DNA of 41,007 nucleotides from Verrucomicrobiota bacterium (GTDB taxonomy: Bacteria > Verrucomicrobiota > Verrucomicrobiia > Limisphaerales > JACQFS01), in the NCBI GenBank assembly GCA_016199935.1, contig JACQFS010000111.1, positions 1 through 41,007 of the forward strand, written 5' to 3'. Below are positions 7,249 through 16,400 of the stretch, one piece after another. The translations under genes were made by a program, and so were the position numbers. The notes under the pieces were generated by a model that saw nothing but the letters and a program-made list of their open reading frames with translations, was not told the DNA's origin and searched no databases. Position 1 is the first letter of the stretch. Every line of letters starts with the position of its first letter.

Positions 7249-8562
7249 TCAGGGAATCGAAACCTTCATCAGATAAAACCGCGCGCCGTTGGTGAGGCCG
7301 TCGGTGACCGTCGTGCGCGTCGGCGCGCCGACGGCCGGGACGTTGGAGAGCGTGAGCCAGGGTGGCTGGCCGAGTTGCCCCTCCTGTTGGAGCGCGTAAG
7401 TCGCCCCGGGATACTGGTCGAAGTCCATCCAGATCGCGACGTTGGACAACCACGGAATGAGGACGGGCTGGTAAACGACACTCAACGTCGCGGGCGGCGC
7501 GCTGGTGGTGCCGCCGGCCAGATTCGTCACCACCACGGTGTAACCGCCGGTGTCGTTGCTGGTGACGTTGTTGAGCGTCAGGTTCGTGGCGGTCTGGTTG
7601 GAGAGCGCGGACCCATCTTTGCGCCACTGGTAGCCCAGCGGTTGAGTTCCGGCCGCGACGACCGCGAACGCGGCGGTGCCGCTGGCGAACACGGCCAGAT
7701 TCGTCGGTGGCGAGGTGACGGAAGGCGGAATCAGGACCGTGAGCGTGGCGTTCGAACTGTTCGTGCTCCCCACGCTGTTGCTCACGATCACGGAGTAAGG
7801 GCCGGCCAGGTTTGTCGTCAGGTTCGAGAGCGTGAGCAACTGGTTGGTCTGGTTGGCCAGCGCCGTGGTGTTGGACCGCCACTGGTAAAACAGCGGCAAC
7901 GCATTCGTCGCCGTGACGCCGAAGGTCACGCTCCCGCCCGCGACGCCCGTCTGGTTCGTCGGCTGCGCGGTGATGGTGGGCGGCGAGCCGGTGCCGACGA
8001 TGGTGATGGTGACCTTGTTGCTGACGAAACAAGTCGGGTCGGTCGAGGGTCCGCAGGCGGTGTTGCCGGCAAAAAGTGTCACTGGATACACGCCGGGGAT
8101 GAGCGCCCCGCCGGGCGTGGCGTTGGTGATGAAACCCTTTTGACCGAGGTTCGTGTTGATCATCAGACCTGGTGGCAGCGGGACGCAGTTCCAATAATCG
8201 CTGGCGGTATCGGAACCTGGATTGGCCACCTTGATGCGCCAGAGAAACTGCGAGCCGTTCGTGCCGAGGACGTTCGTGGTCAGCGTGCCGGCGACCACGC
8301 GAGGCGTGCCAGTGATGTCGTTGGTGTAGCGCTCCATGCCCGTGATGGTGGCCGACGCGCCGGAGACCGCGTGGCAGGCACCGAGAATCGCGGCGGCGCC
8401 CACGGCCCACTGCATCACGATCGCGAGCGGCGAATGCGCGAGCAGCGGATTGGACTGGACGTATTTCGCGAGCGGCGCGAATTGCAACAGCACCGCTACC
8501 ACCAGCGGCTGGGTCTTGAGCAGTGTTCGAAGCACCGCCCGCGGAATTCTACAACGGTTCAT
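7249..8562 (-). CDS. Secreted protein with two Ig-like domains
   Basis: 437 residues. The N-terminus has hydrophobic stretches (LVVAVLLQFAPLA and AIVMQWAVGAAAILGACHAV) that could be a membrane anchor or an unusual signal. Residues about 65-205 form an extracellular domain with four Cys, seen around DYWNCVPLPPG and GNTACGPSTDPTCF. Two Ig-like domains follow, about 207-290 and 291-380, each with the pattern 'P.......G....F.V.A.G...L.YQWR......NQT...L.L.NV...D.G.Y.V.V.N..G'. The tail ends NGARFYLMKVSIP. Such modules serve adhesion or scaffolding at the cell surface. It follows the DUF4266 gene by 54 nt on the same strand and is closed by its own terminator, so it may be the last gene of the ApbE-linked operon. 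Function unknown. Confidence 0.75.
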   Translation of the reverse strand: MNRCRIPRAVLRTLLKTQPLVVAVLLQFAPLAKYVQSNPLLAHSPLAIVMQWAVGAAAILGACHAVSGASATITGMERYTNDITGTPRVVAGTLTTNVLGTNGSQFLWRIKVANPGSDTASDYWNCVPLPPGLMINTNLGQKGFITNATPGGALIPGVYPVTLFAGNTACGPSTDPTCFVSNKVTITIVGTGSPPTITAQPTNQTGVAGGSVTFGVTATNALPLFYQWRSNTTALANQTNQLLTLSNLTTNLAGPYSVIVSNSVGSTNSSNATLTVLIPPSVTSPPTNLAVFASGTAAFAVVAAGTQPLGYQWRKDGSALSNQTATNLTLNNVTSNDTGGYTVVVTNLAGGTTSAPPATLSVVYQPVLIPWLSNVAIWMDFDQYPGATYALQQEGQLGQPPWLTLSNVPAVGAPTRTTVTDGLTNGARFYLMKVSIP

Positions 8563-8616
8563 GGTTTGGTTCTGGAGGTTGGTTTCTGAGTCTGAGTCTG
8601 AAATGTTTCCGGACGG

Positions 8617-8835
8617 TCAGTTGCAACCACAGCCACCACCGCCCACGCCGCGGCCACCCGAGGCGGCCTCGCGCGAGAACCACATGTGTTCAGCCAGTGC
8701 CACGGACAACAGGTCGCGGTCGGTGCGCATCGAGTAGTCGGCCAGCGTGCTGCGCTGCCACGGTTTCACGTTCGCGCAGCCGCTGCCGAGCAGCAGCACG
8801 CCGAACGAGGCGAGGAGGATGAGTTTGGTTTTCAT
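8617..8835 (-). CDS. DUF4266 lipoprotein
   Basis: 72 residues: a lipoprotein signal (MKTKLILLASFGVLLLGSGC, lipobox GSGC at Cys20), then ANVKPWQRSTLADYSM, a conserved helix with LLSVALAEHMWFSREAASGG, and a Cys-containing tail RGVGGGGCGCN. This matches DUF4266 in length and tail. The family is typically encoded with a TlpA-like thioredoxin, ApbE and DUF3570, exactly the neighbours here, 7 nt after the thioredoxin stop. The role is unknown. As ApbE attaches FMN to Ser/Thr in short motifs, the Ser/Gly-rich 'EAASGG' and GCGC tail make this peptide a candidate substrate for flavinylation or thiol chemistry (inference). Confidence 0.85.
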   Translation of the reverse strand: MKTKLILLASFGVLLLGSGCANVKPWQRSTLADYSMRTDRDLLSVALAEHMWFSREAASGGRGVGGGGCGCN

Positions 8836-8842
8836 GGTTGGA

Positions 8843-9370
8843 TCATTTCTTCTGGGCGAGGAGCGTCTGGATCTGCTCCTCGTATTGTTTTCTGGTTTCA
8901 TCGCCCCGGTAGCCGCGATGCACGAACCGCACCCGGCCCTCGGCATCAATGAGGAACGAGCTGGGCATCGTCTCGACATTCACGGCGGCGACCAGCTTCT
9001 GGCGCGCGTCGCGCACCACGGGGAACAGCACCGGCGTCTTCTTGAGGAACGCCTCCATCGCGGGCGCCTTTTCGTCCACGCTCACGGCGAGGACGGTGAA
9101 GCCTTTCGCGCCGAAGCGTTCCTGCAACTGGTTGAGCGCGGGGAAGGACTGCTTGCACGGCCCGCACCACGACGCCCAAAAATCCACCAGCACCACCTTG
9201 CCCTTGAGATCGGATGGCAGGCCTTCCAGTTGAAAACCGGCGAGCAGCGGAAAGGCGTCGCCGGCTTTGAGCCGGGTGGCGGCGGCCGGCGCACGCGGGG
9301 CGAGGGCAAGCAAGGCCAATGCGATGGCGGCGGCGAAGAGGAGTCGGTTATTGCGGGATGACTTGTTCAT
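8843..9370 (-). CDS. TlpA/ResA-like periplasmic thioredoxin
   Basis: 175 residues. Signal peptide at 1-30 (ALALLALAPRAPAAA), then a thioredoxin fold of the AhpC/TSA-TlpA type: VVLVDFWASWCGPCKQSFPA holds the WCGPC active site at about residues 69-73, and the cis-Pro loop is VETMPSSFLID. It probably reduces or oxidises disulfides outside the cytoplasm. The gene overlaps the end of apbE by 23 nt and is followed 7 nt later by the DUF4266 lipoprotein, whose tail has two Cys (GCGC) that could be a client. Translational coupling and the conserved neighbourhood point to one maturation pathway. Confidence 0.9.
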   Translation of the reverse strand: MNKSSRNNRLLFAAAIALALLALAPRAPAAATRLKAGDAFPLLAGFQLEGLPSDLKGKVVLVDFWASWCGPCKQSFPALNQLQERFGAKGFTVLAVSVDEKAPAMEAFLKKTPVLFPVVRDARQKLVAAVNVETMPSSFLIDAEGRVRFVHRGYRGDETRKQYEEQIQTLLAQKK

Positions 9371-10337
9371 AGAATTTGCGACTGGCGTGTTTTCCGGTTT
9401 CCGTCACGAGGCAGCCTTCCGCCTGGTAAAATCCATCGAGCATCTGGAGCCCCTCGACCGGCCCGAGCACGAACGCGGCGGTGGACAAAATTCCCGCGAT
9501 GGTGCAGCTCGGCGCGATGACGCTCACGGCGCGCACGCCGTTGTTCACCGGCTGGCCGGTGCGCACGTCGAGGATGTGGCCGTAGCGGCGGCCGTTGACT
9601 TCAAAGCGCCGGACGTAATCGCCCGACGTGGCGACCGCCTGGTTCATCACCGCCAAGCCCGCCCAGCACTGGCCGGGAGCGTTCGGATCTTCGAGGCCGA
9701 TCTTCCACGCGGGCCGGCCGTCGGCGGGCTTGCCGAGCGCGACCACGTCGGCGCCGAAATCCACGAGCACAGACTGGATGCCGTGCGCGAGCGCGAGCTT
9801 CGCGACCTGGTCCACGGCGTATTCCTTGCCGATGCCGCCGAGGTCGAGGCTCATGCCCGGCTCGGGCAGGAAAATTCTTCCCGGCGCGCGCTGCACTTTG
9901 CGCCAGCCGGTTTTCTTCAGCGCGGCGGCGATGGCGTCGTCGGAGGGAATCACCGGCGGCGTGGCCTTCCAATTCCAAAGCTGGATGAGCGGCAGCGCCG
10001 TCGGATCGAAAATGCCGCGCGTGAGGAAGTGTGCCTCGTGGCACAGCGCAAGCAGGCGGTCGGTCTCGGGATCGGTGGGCACCCACGCCCGGCCGGCCTG
10101 GCGGTTGATCTCGCTCACGAGGCTCTCCGGAATGAACCGCGAGTAGCGCGCCTCGAAGTCAGCGACCCAGTTCACCGCCGCGCGCGTGAACGCCTTCGCC
10201 GTGGCCGGGTCCGCGGCGAAGATGACCTGGCAGCGCGTCGCCATCGCCTGGAAGGCGACGGTGAACACGCCGCTGCGGAACGTCTCCTGCACGGAGGCGC
10301 GGATGCGGTCATGCACGGTGGCGTTCATCAGAACCAT
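9348..10337 (-). CDS. apbE: FAD:protein FMN transferase
   Basis: 329 residues. ApbE moves FMN from FAD onto Ser/Thr of extracytoplasmic proteins. Visible family marks: FQAMATRCQVIF near the N-terminus, ARYSRFIPESLVSEINRQAG, the region FDPTALPLIQLWNW, SLDLGGIGKEYAVDQVAKLA (flavin/Mg binding, about 170-190), VDFGADVVALG and SGDYVRRFEVNGRRYGHILD with the D-R-T-G-Q-P-V stretch. No Sec/Tat signal or lipobox is visible at the ATG used or at the internal Met 10 nt later, which is unusual for ApbE because export is normally needed. The gene overlaps the end of the DUF3570 gene by 10 nt and the start of the TlpA gene by 23 nt, so the cluster is tightly coupled. Confidence 0.93.
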   Translation of the reverse strand: MVLMNATVHDRIRASVQETFRSGVFTVAFQAMATRCQVIFAADPATAKAFTRAAVNWVADFEARYSRFIPESLVSEINRQAGRAWVPTDPETDRLLALCHEAHFLTRGIFDPTALPLIQLWNWKATPPVIPSDDAIAAALKKTGWRKVQRAPGRIFLPEPGMSLDLGGIGKEYAVDQVAKLALAHGIQSVLVDFGADVVALGKPADGRPAWKIGLEDPNAPGQCWAGLAVMNQAVATSGDYVRRFEVNGRRYGHILDVRTGQPVNNGVRAVSVIAPSCTIAGILSTAAFVLGPVEGLQMLDGFYQAEGCLVTETGKHASRKFYEQVIPQ

Positions 10338-11488
10338 AGTGTCGCACCAATCGTGTAAACGTGCGCCTTCGGATACGCGCTGGCGGAGGTCACGCCATCG
10401 AGGCCGAACATCGCATAGTATTTGTAGCCGAGGTCGAAGGAAAAATGTTCATCCACCTTGAAATGCGCGGTGACGCCCGCGGTCCAGGATTCCAGTTGGG
10501 ACAGCCGGAAATCGGCGGAGTAAAACTGCGGAAAATTTTCCGGGGGATCGAGCGTCGGGTCGCCCGGGAAGCTGACGAAATAAAAGTCCGCCGCCGACTG
10601 CCGGTAGTAACGCACCGAGGGCGAGACAATCAGATGGCCGCCGATTTTTTGGAACCACGCCACCCCGGCCGTGTGCGCCGTGATGCCGAAGCTGTCGTGA
10701 TGGAACCGGTAGCTCGTCTCGACGCTCGCGTTGGCCGCCGTGATGAACTGTGTGAGCGAGACGTAGCCCACCTCGCGGATCTTGTGGCCGGGACGCTTCT
10801 CCGGAAACACCGCGTCGGGATCGTAGCCGGAAAAATTGAAACCCTTGTAGGGATCGTTGAGGAAACCGTGCGAGGAGCCGATGGTCAAATTCACGGTCAG
10901 CACCGTTTTGGGGCTGAGCAGTTGCGTCACGCCGATCAGGACATCCGTGGTGTCCTTGTCCGCGTAGACCCGCCGTTTCCGGCGGCCGGAGGTCAGCACC
11001 GTGTCGAAGTCATGCGAGACGCCGGCGGTGAGGGTGGTGTTCTTGTCGTTGAACTCGAAGGATTGGTTGAGCGCGATGCCCCACGATTCGTAATCGCTCT
11101 CGACGCTGTGGGAAACCTGCGGGGTCACCGTGTAGCGGCCGAGCTTGGTGGTCAGTTCGAGGTTCACCGCGCGGCGCGTATCCGTTAGTTGCGCCAGCGG
11201 CACCTGCGTGCTGCCCGCCGGTGGCGGTCCGCCCGTGGGCGTCGCGCCCGAGATCGCGTCGTAAACCATCGAGGCGCGCAGCGTGAGAAACGAGCTGAAG
11301 GTTTTCTCCAGCGACCCGGAAATCGTGGACACCGCGATGCGCCCGCCCTCCTCGCCGTAATGCTCGTATTTGATCGCCGCGCTGTCATCGGCCTGGGCAC
11401 GCCCCGGTGCCAGCCAGCGCAGGAGCAGGCCGACGACCGCCGTGCGCAACGCGCGGCTTCCGCGGACGAGTTTGAAATGATTGATCAT
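10328..11488 (-). CDS. DUF3570 outer-membrane beta-barrel-like protein
   Basis: 386 residues from ATG 11488 (MINHFKLVRGSRALRTAVVG), with a signal peptide cleaved near GRAQA. The mature protein opens AIKYEHYGEEGGRIAV and continues with alternating beta strands, many aromatic ends, and a C-terminal strand AHVYTIGATLWF ending in Phe, the hallmark of outer-membrane barrels. The start EHY.EE...V and the strand-rich body fit DUF3570. It is the first gene of the DUF3570-apbE-tlpA-DUF4266 run. A possible role is an outer-membrane partner for the flavin- or thiol-modified lipoprotein (inference). In-frame sequence upstream of 11488 has no signal peptide, so this start was chosen. Confidence 0.85.
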   Translation of the reverse strand: MINHFKLVRGSRALRTAVVGLLLRWLAPGRAQADDSAAIKYEHYGEEGGRIAVSTISGSLEKTFSSFLTLRASMVYDAISGATPTGGPPPAGSTQVPLAQLTDTRRAVNLELTTKLGRYTVTPQVSHSVESDYESWGIALNQSFEFNDKNTTLTAGVSHDFDTVLTSGRRKRRVYADKDTTDVLIGVTQLLSPKTVLTVNLTIGSSHGFLNDPYKGFNFSGYDPDAVFPEKRPGHKIREVGYVSLTQFITAANASVETSYRFHHDSFGITAHTAGVAWFQKIGGHLIVSPSVRYYRQSAADFYFVSFPGDPTLDPPENFPQFYSADFRLSQLESWTAGVTAHFKVDEHFSFDLGYKYYAMFGLDGVTSASAYPKAHVYTIGATLWF

Positions 11489-11663
11489 GTTGTTTTTCTG
11501 TCTGGCGCAATCCGACGGTGACTGAATCTGAATGAGACAAGCGGCGGCGGCGAGTAGTGTGGCCTGAACTTCAAGCGCCCTCGGAGGCGCAGCCGGCGAC
11601 CTGGGTGAAAGGCTTCCGCCACAGGGCACGAAAACATGCCGGCTGGCAAAAGCGGTGGACGAC

Positions 11664-12176
11664 TCAAATCGTCAAGCAGACCGATTGAAGAAAGACGTGA
11701 AGAAACGACGAGGGTGGCGGGTGCTCAGGGGCGATCTGTGCCATGCCGCAAAGAACTCCACTCCGCGTCGCCAACGTGGGCGGATGCCAGAGGATCGCCG
11801 CCGCCAGCGCACGCTCCCTGAGCAGGCTTTCGCGGCCCAAGCGGTCGGTGGCCATCCCGTTGGCGAGTTGAATCTGATGATCCGGCTCCATTGGATTTGG
11901 CTTCGCCAGCAGGCACATCACGCGCGCCAGCGGGCCATGGTGATGGCATTGCGCCGGGTTCGCGGCCGTGCCCGCCGCCGGCCCATGTGTCAGCCTGAGT
12001 TCGAACTGCCCGGCCGTGCAGCAAACGCGAACGCCGTGGGAACCATCCACATAAGCCGCCGTGGTGAGAACCAGCGGAAGAATTCCCATGCTCTGGAGAA
12101 GAAACACGGCCAGACATCCCGCCGCGGCCAATCGCCGCGTCAGTGAAAGGGCACTCGGAGTGGGTGCTGCGTTCAT
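11664..12176 (-). CDS. Membrane-anchored protein with His/Cys-rich domain
   Basis: 170 residues from ATG 12176. A signal or anchor helix (LAAAGCLAVFLLQSMGILPL) is followed by an extracytoplasmic region with CCTAGQFELRLTHG and NPAQCHHHGPLARVMC, suggestive of metal or haem binding. The C-terminal third includes HPPTLATRSGVLCGM. No family recognised; it resembles small DUF2946-type copper-region proteins only in layout. It lies 175 nt upstream of the DUF3570 gene on the same strand, so it may belong to the redox cluster. A TTG 24 nt further upstream is an alternative start. Confidence 0.5.
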   Translation of the reverse strand: MNAAPTPSALSLTRRLAAAGCLAVFLLQSMGILPLVLTTAAYVDGSHGVRVCCTAGQFELRLTHGPAAGTAANPAQCHHHGPLARVMCLLAKPNPMEPDHQIQLANGMATDRLGRESLLRERALAAAILWHPPTLATRSGVLCGMAQIAPEHPPPSSFLHVFLQSVCLTI

Positions 12177-12224
12177 TCGCTGAGCAAAACTTGCGCGCAA
12201 GGTAGTCAGTAGCCGCCGCCTGTC

Positions 12225-12241
12225 AAGCGACTATGTCGCTT
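12225..12241. promoter_or_regulatory. Perfect 17-bp palindrome between divergent genes
   Basis: AAGCGAC-TAT-GTCGCTT: 7-bp arms, 3-nt centre. It sits in the 204-bp gap between the His/Cys membrane protein gene (minus) and the ThuA lipoprotein gene (plus). The position suits an operator for a dimeric repressor, but a small hairpin in a transcript is equally possible. Confidence 0.35.
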
Positions 12242-12380
12242 AAAGCAGCCGAGGTTGTTGAAACGACAAAAAATGTTTCTCCGTGGCTCGCCGCCACCAC
12301 CTGCCGCGCATCTCGCTGTGGGATTCCTTTTGCTTGGCTCGCCCGCGTTCGCCCGCTACAGTCCGCCCGATTTCCAAACT

Positions 12381-13280
12381 ATGAAACGCTCCACTTTTTT
12401 CCGCCTCCTCGCCGCCCTCGTCGCCCTGCCCTTCCTCACGAGTTGCTCCAACGCCGCCGACAGCGCCGCCAAAATCCCAGTGCTCATCGTGGACGGCCAG
12501 AATAATCACGACTGGAAAACCACCACGCCCGTGCTCAAGCAGATCCTCGAGCAGTCCGGCCGCTTCACCGTCGAGGTTGCGACCACGCCGCCGGCCAAGA
12601 GCGACATGACGCCGTTCAAGCCCAAGTTCTCCGACTACAAGGCGGTCATCCTGAATTACAACGGCGACCCGTGGTCGCCGGAAACGATGGACGCGTTCGT
12701 CGCCTACGTGAAAGGCGGCGGCGGTTTCGTGTCCTATCACGCCGCGGACAATTCCTTTCCCGCGTGGAAGGAATACAACGAGATGATCGGCATCGGCGGA
12801 TGGAACAAGCGCAGCGAAAAGGACGGCCCCTACATCCGCTACTGGGAGGGCAAGATCATCCGCGACGAGTCGCCCGGTCCCGGTGGTCATCACGGCGCGC
12901 AGCATCCCTTCGCGATTGATGTCCGTGAGCCGAGCCACCCCATCATGGCCGGACTGCCCCCGAAGATGATGCACGGCCAGGACGAACTCTACGACCTCCT
13001 CCGCGGCCCCGCCGAGAACCTCACCGTGCTCGCCACGGCCTACGCCGATCCCGCGGCACACGGTTCCGGCATGCACGAACCGATGCTGATGACGATCGCC
13101 TACGGGAAGGGCCGCGTGTTCCACACCACGCTCGGCCACGCTCTGCCGGCGATGAAATGCGCGACCTTCGCCATCACCACCCAGCGCGGCGTCGAGTGGG
13201 CCGCGACCGGCAAGGTGACGATCCCCGCGCCGAAGGATCTGTCGGCGGACAGTGTCGTAGTGCCGGAGTATTTGAAATAG
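12381..13280 (+). CDS. ThuA-like domain lipoprotein
   Basis: 299 residues: a lipoprotein signal (RLLAALVALPFLTSCSNAAD, lipobox LTSC), then a ThuA/glutamine-amidotransferase-like fold. Typical blocks are VLIVDGQNNHDWKTTTPVLK, a long 'VILNYNGDPW' strand, FVAYVKGGGGFVSYHAADNS, RDESPGPGGHHGAQHPFAID, PIMAGLPPKMMHGQDELYD and KGRVFHTTLGHALPAMKC near the end. ThuA proteins are widespread in secreted carbohydrate loci of Verrucomicrobiota and Planctomycetota; their reaction is mostly unproven, with a link to sugar oxidation or trehalose use. The ATG at 12381 gives a proper lipobox. The upstream in-frame ATG at 12255 would add about 42 residues containing a second hydrophobic stretch and is less likely. 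Confidence 0.9.
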   Translation: MKRSTFFRLLAALVALPFLTSCSNAADSAAKIPVLIVDGQNNHDWKTTTPVLKQILEQSGRFTVEVATTPPAKSDMTPFKPKFSDYKAVILNYNGDPWSPETMDAFVAYVKGGGGFVSYHAADNSFPAWKEYNEMIGIGGWNKRSEKDGPYIRYWEGKIIRDESPGPGGHHGAQHPFAIDVREPSHPIMAGLPPKMMHGQDELYDLLRGPAENLTVLATAYADPAAHGSGMHEPMLMTIAYGKGRVFHTTLGHALPAMKCATFAITTQRGVEWAATGKVTIPAPKDLSADSVVVPEYLK

Positions 13281-13353
13281 GCCCGCCAAATTTCCCGCAA
13301 AGTCTCAGGCGGTCCGCCGTGCTTGAGGCTTTTTCATTTCGACTCGCCGCTCC

Positions 13354-13377
13354 ATTCAAGCTTTGAGCTTTGAACTT
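13354..13377. repeat. Orphan fragment of the leader repeat
   Basis: The core AAGCTTTGAGCTTTGAACTT closely matches the outer end of the leader repeat C at 32447-32593 (TTGAGCTTTGAACTT). It is non-coding here, in the 161-bp gap between the ThuA gene and the debranching enzyme gene. Only one arm is present. Confidence 0.5.
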
Positions 13378-13441
13378 GTCGCTTCTTTCGCGTAATCCTC
13401 GCCCCGAAGTTTGCGCCGCCTGCGGCCTGACTTACTGAAAG

Positions 13442-16400
13442 ATGGCCACCTTTTCAATGACCCCGGCGGCGGGGGAGAAATGCCTCCGCTTCGTCGGCGA
13501 CCGGCTGCGGTTCACGCTGCGCACGGATGCGCCGCTGCCCGCCGGCTGGACCGCGCGCCTGCGCACCGATCTCGGCCGCGCCGCCACGCTCCGTTCGCAG
13601 ATCATCCACTCCCATTTCCGCAAACTCCCGCTCGCCGGCGCGCAGTGGCACGACGTGCCGATGCAGCCCGATGGCGACGGCGGGTGGTTCATCGAGCTGA
13701 CGCTCGCCGAGGTCGGCTACTTCCGCGCGAAAGCCTACGCGATTGACGAGCACGGCAAGCAGCACTGGCCCGATGGCAAAGACGTGGGCGTCACGGTGCA
13801 TCCCGACCGCTACCGCACGGCGAACACAATCTACTGCGCGTTCGTCCGGCAGTTCGGCGAGAACCGCACGCTGCCCAGCACCGACTGGCCCGGCTTCGAG
13901 GCGCGGCTGAATCACCTCGACCGCCTCAACTACAATGTCATCCCGCCCTCCGGAAAACTGCGCGACCTGATCAGGCAGTTGCCGCACATCGTGGACACGC
14001 TCGGCTGCCGCATCCTCCACCTGCTGCCGATCAATCCCACGCCCACGGTCAAGGCGCGCTTCGGCCGCTTCGGCAGCCCGTATGCCTCGCAGGATTTGCT
14101 GGCGATTGATCCCGCGCTCGTCGAGCACGAGAACGCGACCACCGGCCTCGACCAGTTCCGCGAACTCGCCTACGCCACGCACGCCCTCGGCGCGCGGCTC
14201 TTCATTGACCTCGCGATCAATCACACCGGCTGGGGCAGCACGTTGCAGGAGGAACATCCCGAGTGGTTTCTGCACGACGAGAAGACCGGCGAGTTCGTCA
14301 GCCCCGGCGCGTGGGGCGTGACGTGGGGCGACCTCGTCGAGCTGGAGCAGACGCACGTCGCGCTTTGGGAACATCTCGCCGGCGTTTTTCTCGAATGGTG
14401 CCGCCGCGGCGTGGACGGCTTCCGTTGTGACGCCGGCTACAAGGTGCCGATGCCCGCGTGGCAATACATCACCGCGCGCGTGCGCGAGGAATTTCCCGAC
14501 GCGCTCTTTCTCCTCGAAGGCCTTGGCGGCGCGTGGGACCTCACGGAAAACCTTCTCGGCGACGGCGGCATGCAGTGGGCCTACAGCGAACTCTTCCAGG
14601 AATTCAGCGGCTCGCAGGTGCAGGGCTACCTCGACCACGCGCACAAACAGAGCGCGCGCATCGGCCCGCTCGTCCACTACAGCGAGACGCACGACAACCT
14701 CCGCCTCGCCGCCGCCAAACCCGACGGCCGCGCGTGGTCGCTCCTGCGCAATCGCCTCAGCGCATTGACGAGCGTGTGCGGCGGCTTCGCGTTCACAAAC
14801 GGCGTCGAGTGGCTCGCGAAGGAAAAGGTCATCGTCCACCAGGCCAGCGGCCTCAACTGGGGCGCGGAGGAAAACATCATCCCCGAACTCACGCGGCTGA
14901 ATCAGTTGCTCGCCGAGCATCCGTGCTTCTTCGATGGCGCCAAGCTCACCCGCCTCAGCCCGCCCGGCTCGCCAGTCTATGCGCTCCGGCGCGATTCGGC
15001 GGACGGGAAGGATTCCGTGCTCGTCCTCGTCAATCTCGATGAGAAGGAGGGCCAGTCGCTCGCGCTCGATGCGCAGACCGCCGCGGAAGTTGCCCGGTTC
15101 AAATTCGATTTGCTGAAACAGCACGCCGTCACGGGCGTGAAGATTTCCAAAGAGAAAGGTGCCGCTGGAGAAACCACGTTCGAGCTTCCCCCCGCCGCCG
15201 TGTTCTGTTGGTCAGTGGATGAACAACTCGCCGGCTACACCGGCGAACTCTACCGCCTCCGCCGCGCGCAGGCCGCGTGGGCCGTGCAGCAACTCTGCGC
15301 GTCGGTGCCGTCCGAGTGCATCGGCGCCTTCGATTGGCTCAAGCTGGCCGAGTGGGCGAGCGAGAATCCCGAGCGTTTTCTCGCCGCGGTTTCCGCGCCG
15401 GGCGGGAAGGAATCGCAGTCCGACTTGCTTGCCGAACTGAGCGCCATCGCCGCCTCCGGCTCATATCGGCCGGTCGTGAGCTGGACCATCGCCGACCGCA
15501 CCCGCGTTTTCCTCGCGCCGCCGCGACACTGGCTCCTCGTCCGCGACCCCGCCCCATTCCGCGTCATGCTCCGGCATCCCGACGGCAAACTGCGCCACGC
15601 CGAATCGCTGCAGATGGGCGACGAACACGTCGCCAGTTTCGCGCCACAGGATTTCACGGGCGACGCCGAGTTGGCGATGGAACGCTACGACACCGCGCCC
15701 AAAGAAGTGCGCGGCACGATTCGTTTTCTGGCGGCGGAACTCGACGTATCGGCGCTCGACGCCCGATCTCCCGGCGCGGTCAGCGCGCTGGAAGACTCCG
15801 TCGCCCTGCTCACCAACGGCCTCGGCGGCATGGCGCGGCTCGGCGTGGACTTCGGGGCCATCCGCAGCAAATACGACTGCGCGCTCGGGGCCAATCTCCA
15901 CGACTCGGTGCCCGTGGACCGGCACGTGTTTGTGAAACGGGTGCGCGTCTGGTGCGGCGCAGATGGATTTGTCGCGCCGCTCAACGCGAACAACCTGGTC
16001 GCCTTCGCGCCCGGCCCGCCCGCGCGCTGGAGCTTCGTCGCCAATGCTGGCGATGGCCGCAGCGTGCTGATTGAAATCACCGCCGACATGCTCGCGGGGC
16101 ACAACACGACGGTCTTTCATCTCTCCCGCCCCGCCGCCCCGCCGCCCACCGGCCGCGAGCTTCCGCCCGCGTGCGACGTGCGGCTGATCGTCCGCGTGGA
16201 CCTCGAGGACCGTGGTTTCCACAGCGAGACGCAGCGCAACGGCGGCTCCGAGCAACACTTCCGCACACACAGCCACCGTCATTCACACGGCATCGGCTTC
16301 GCGTTCACGCCCGCGGCCGACCGCCAACTCCACGTCATCGCCGATGCAGGTCACTACCACCACGAGGAGGAATGGTCGCACTGCGCGCATCCGGTCGAAG

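Noticed and set aside
12255-12380. An upstream start for the ThuA gene with its own hydrophobic segment
   Set aside because: The start at 12381 gives a proper lipoprotein signal; the extension is Pro/Ser rich and would place a second signal before it.
13454-15124. A long minus-strand open frame inside the debranching enzyme gene
   Set aside because: Shadow of the real gene; the plus frame carries all the GH13 catalytic motifs.
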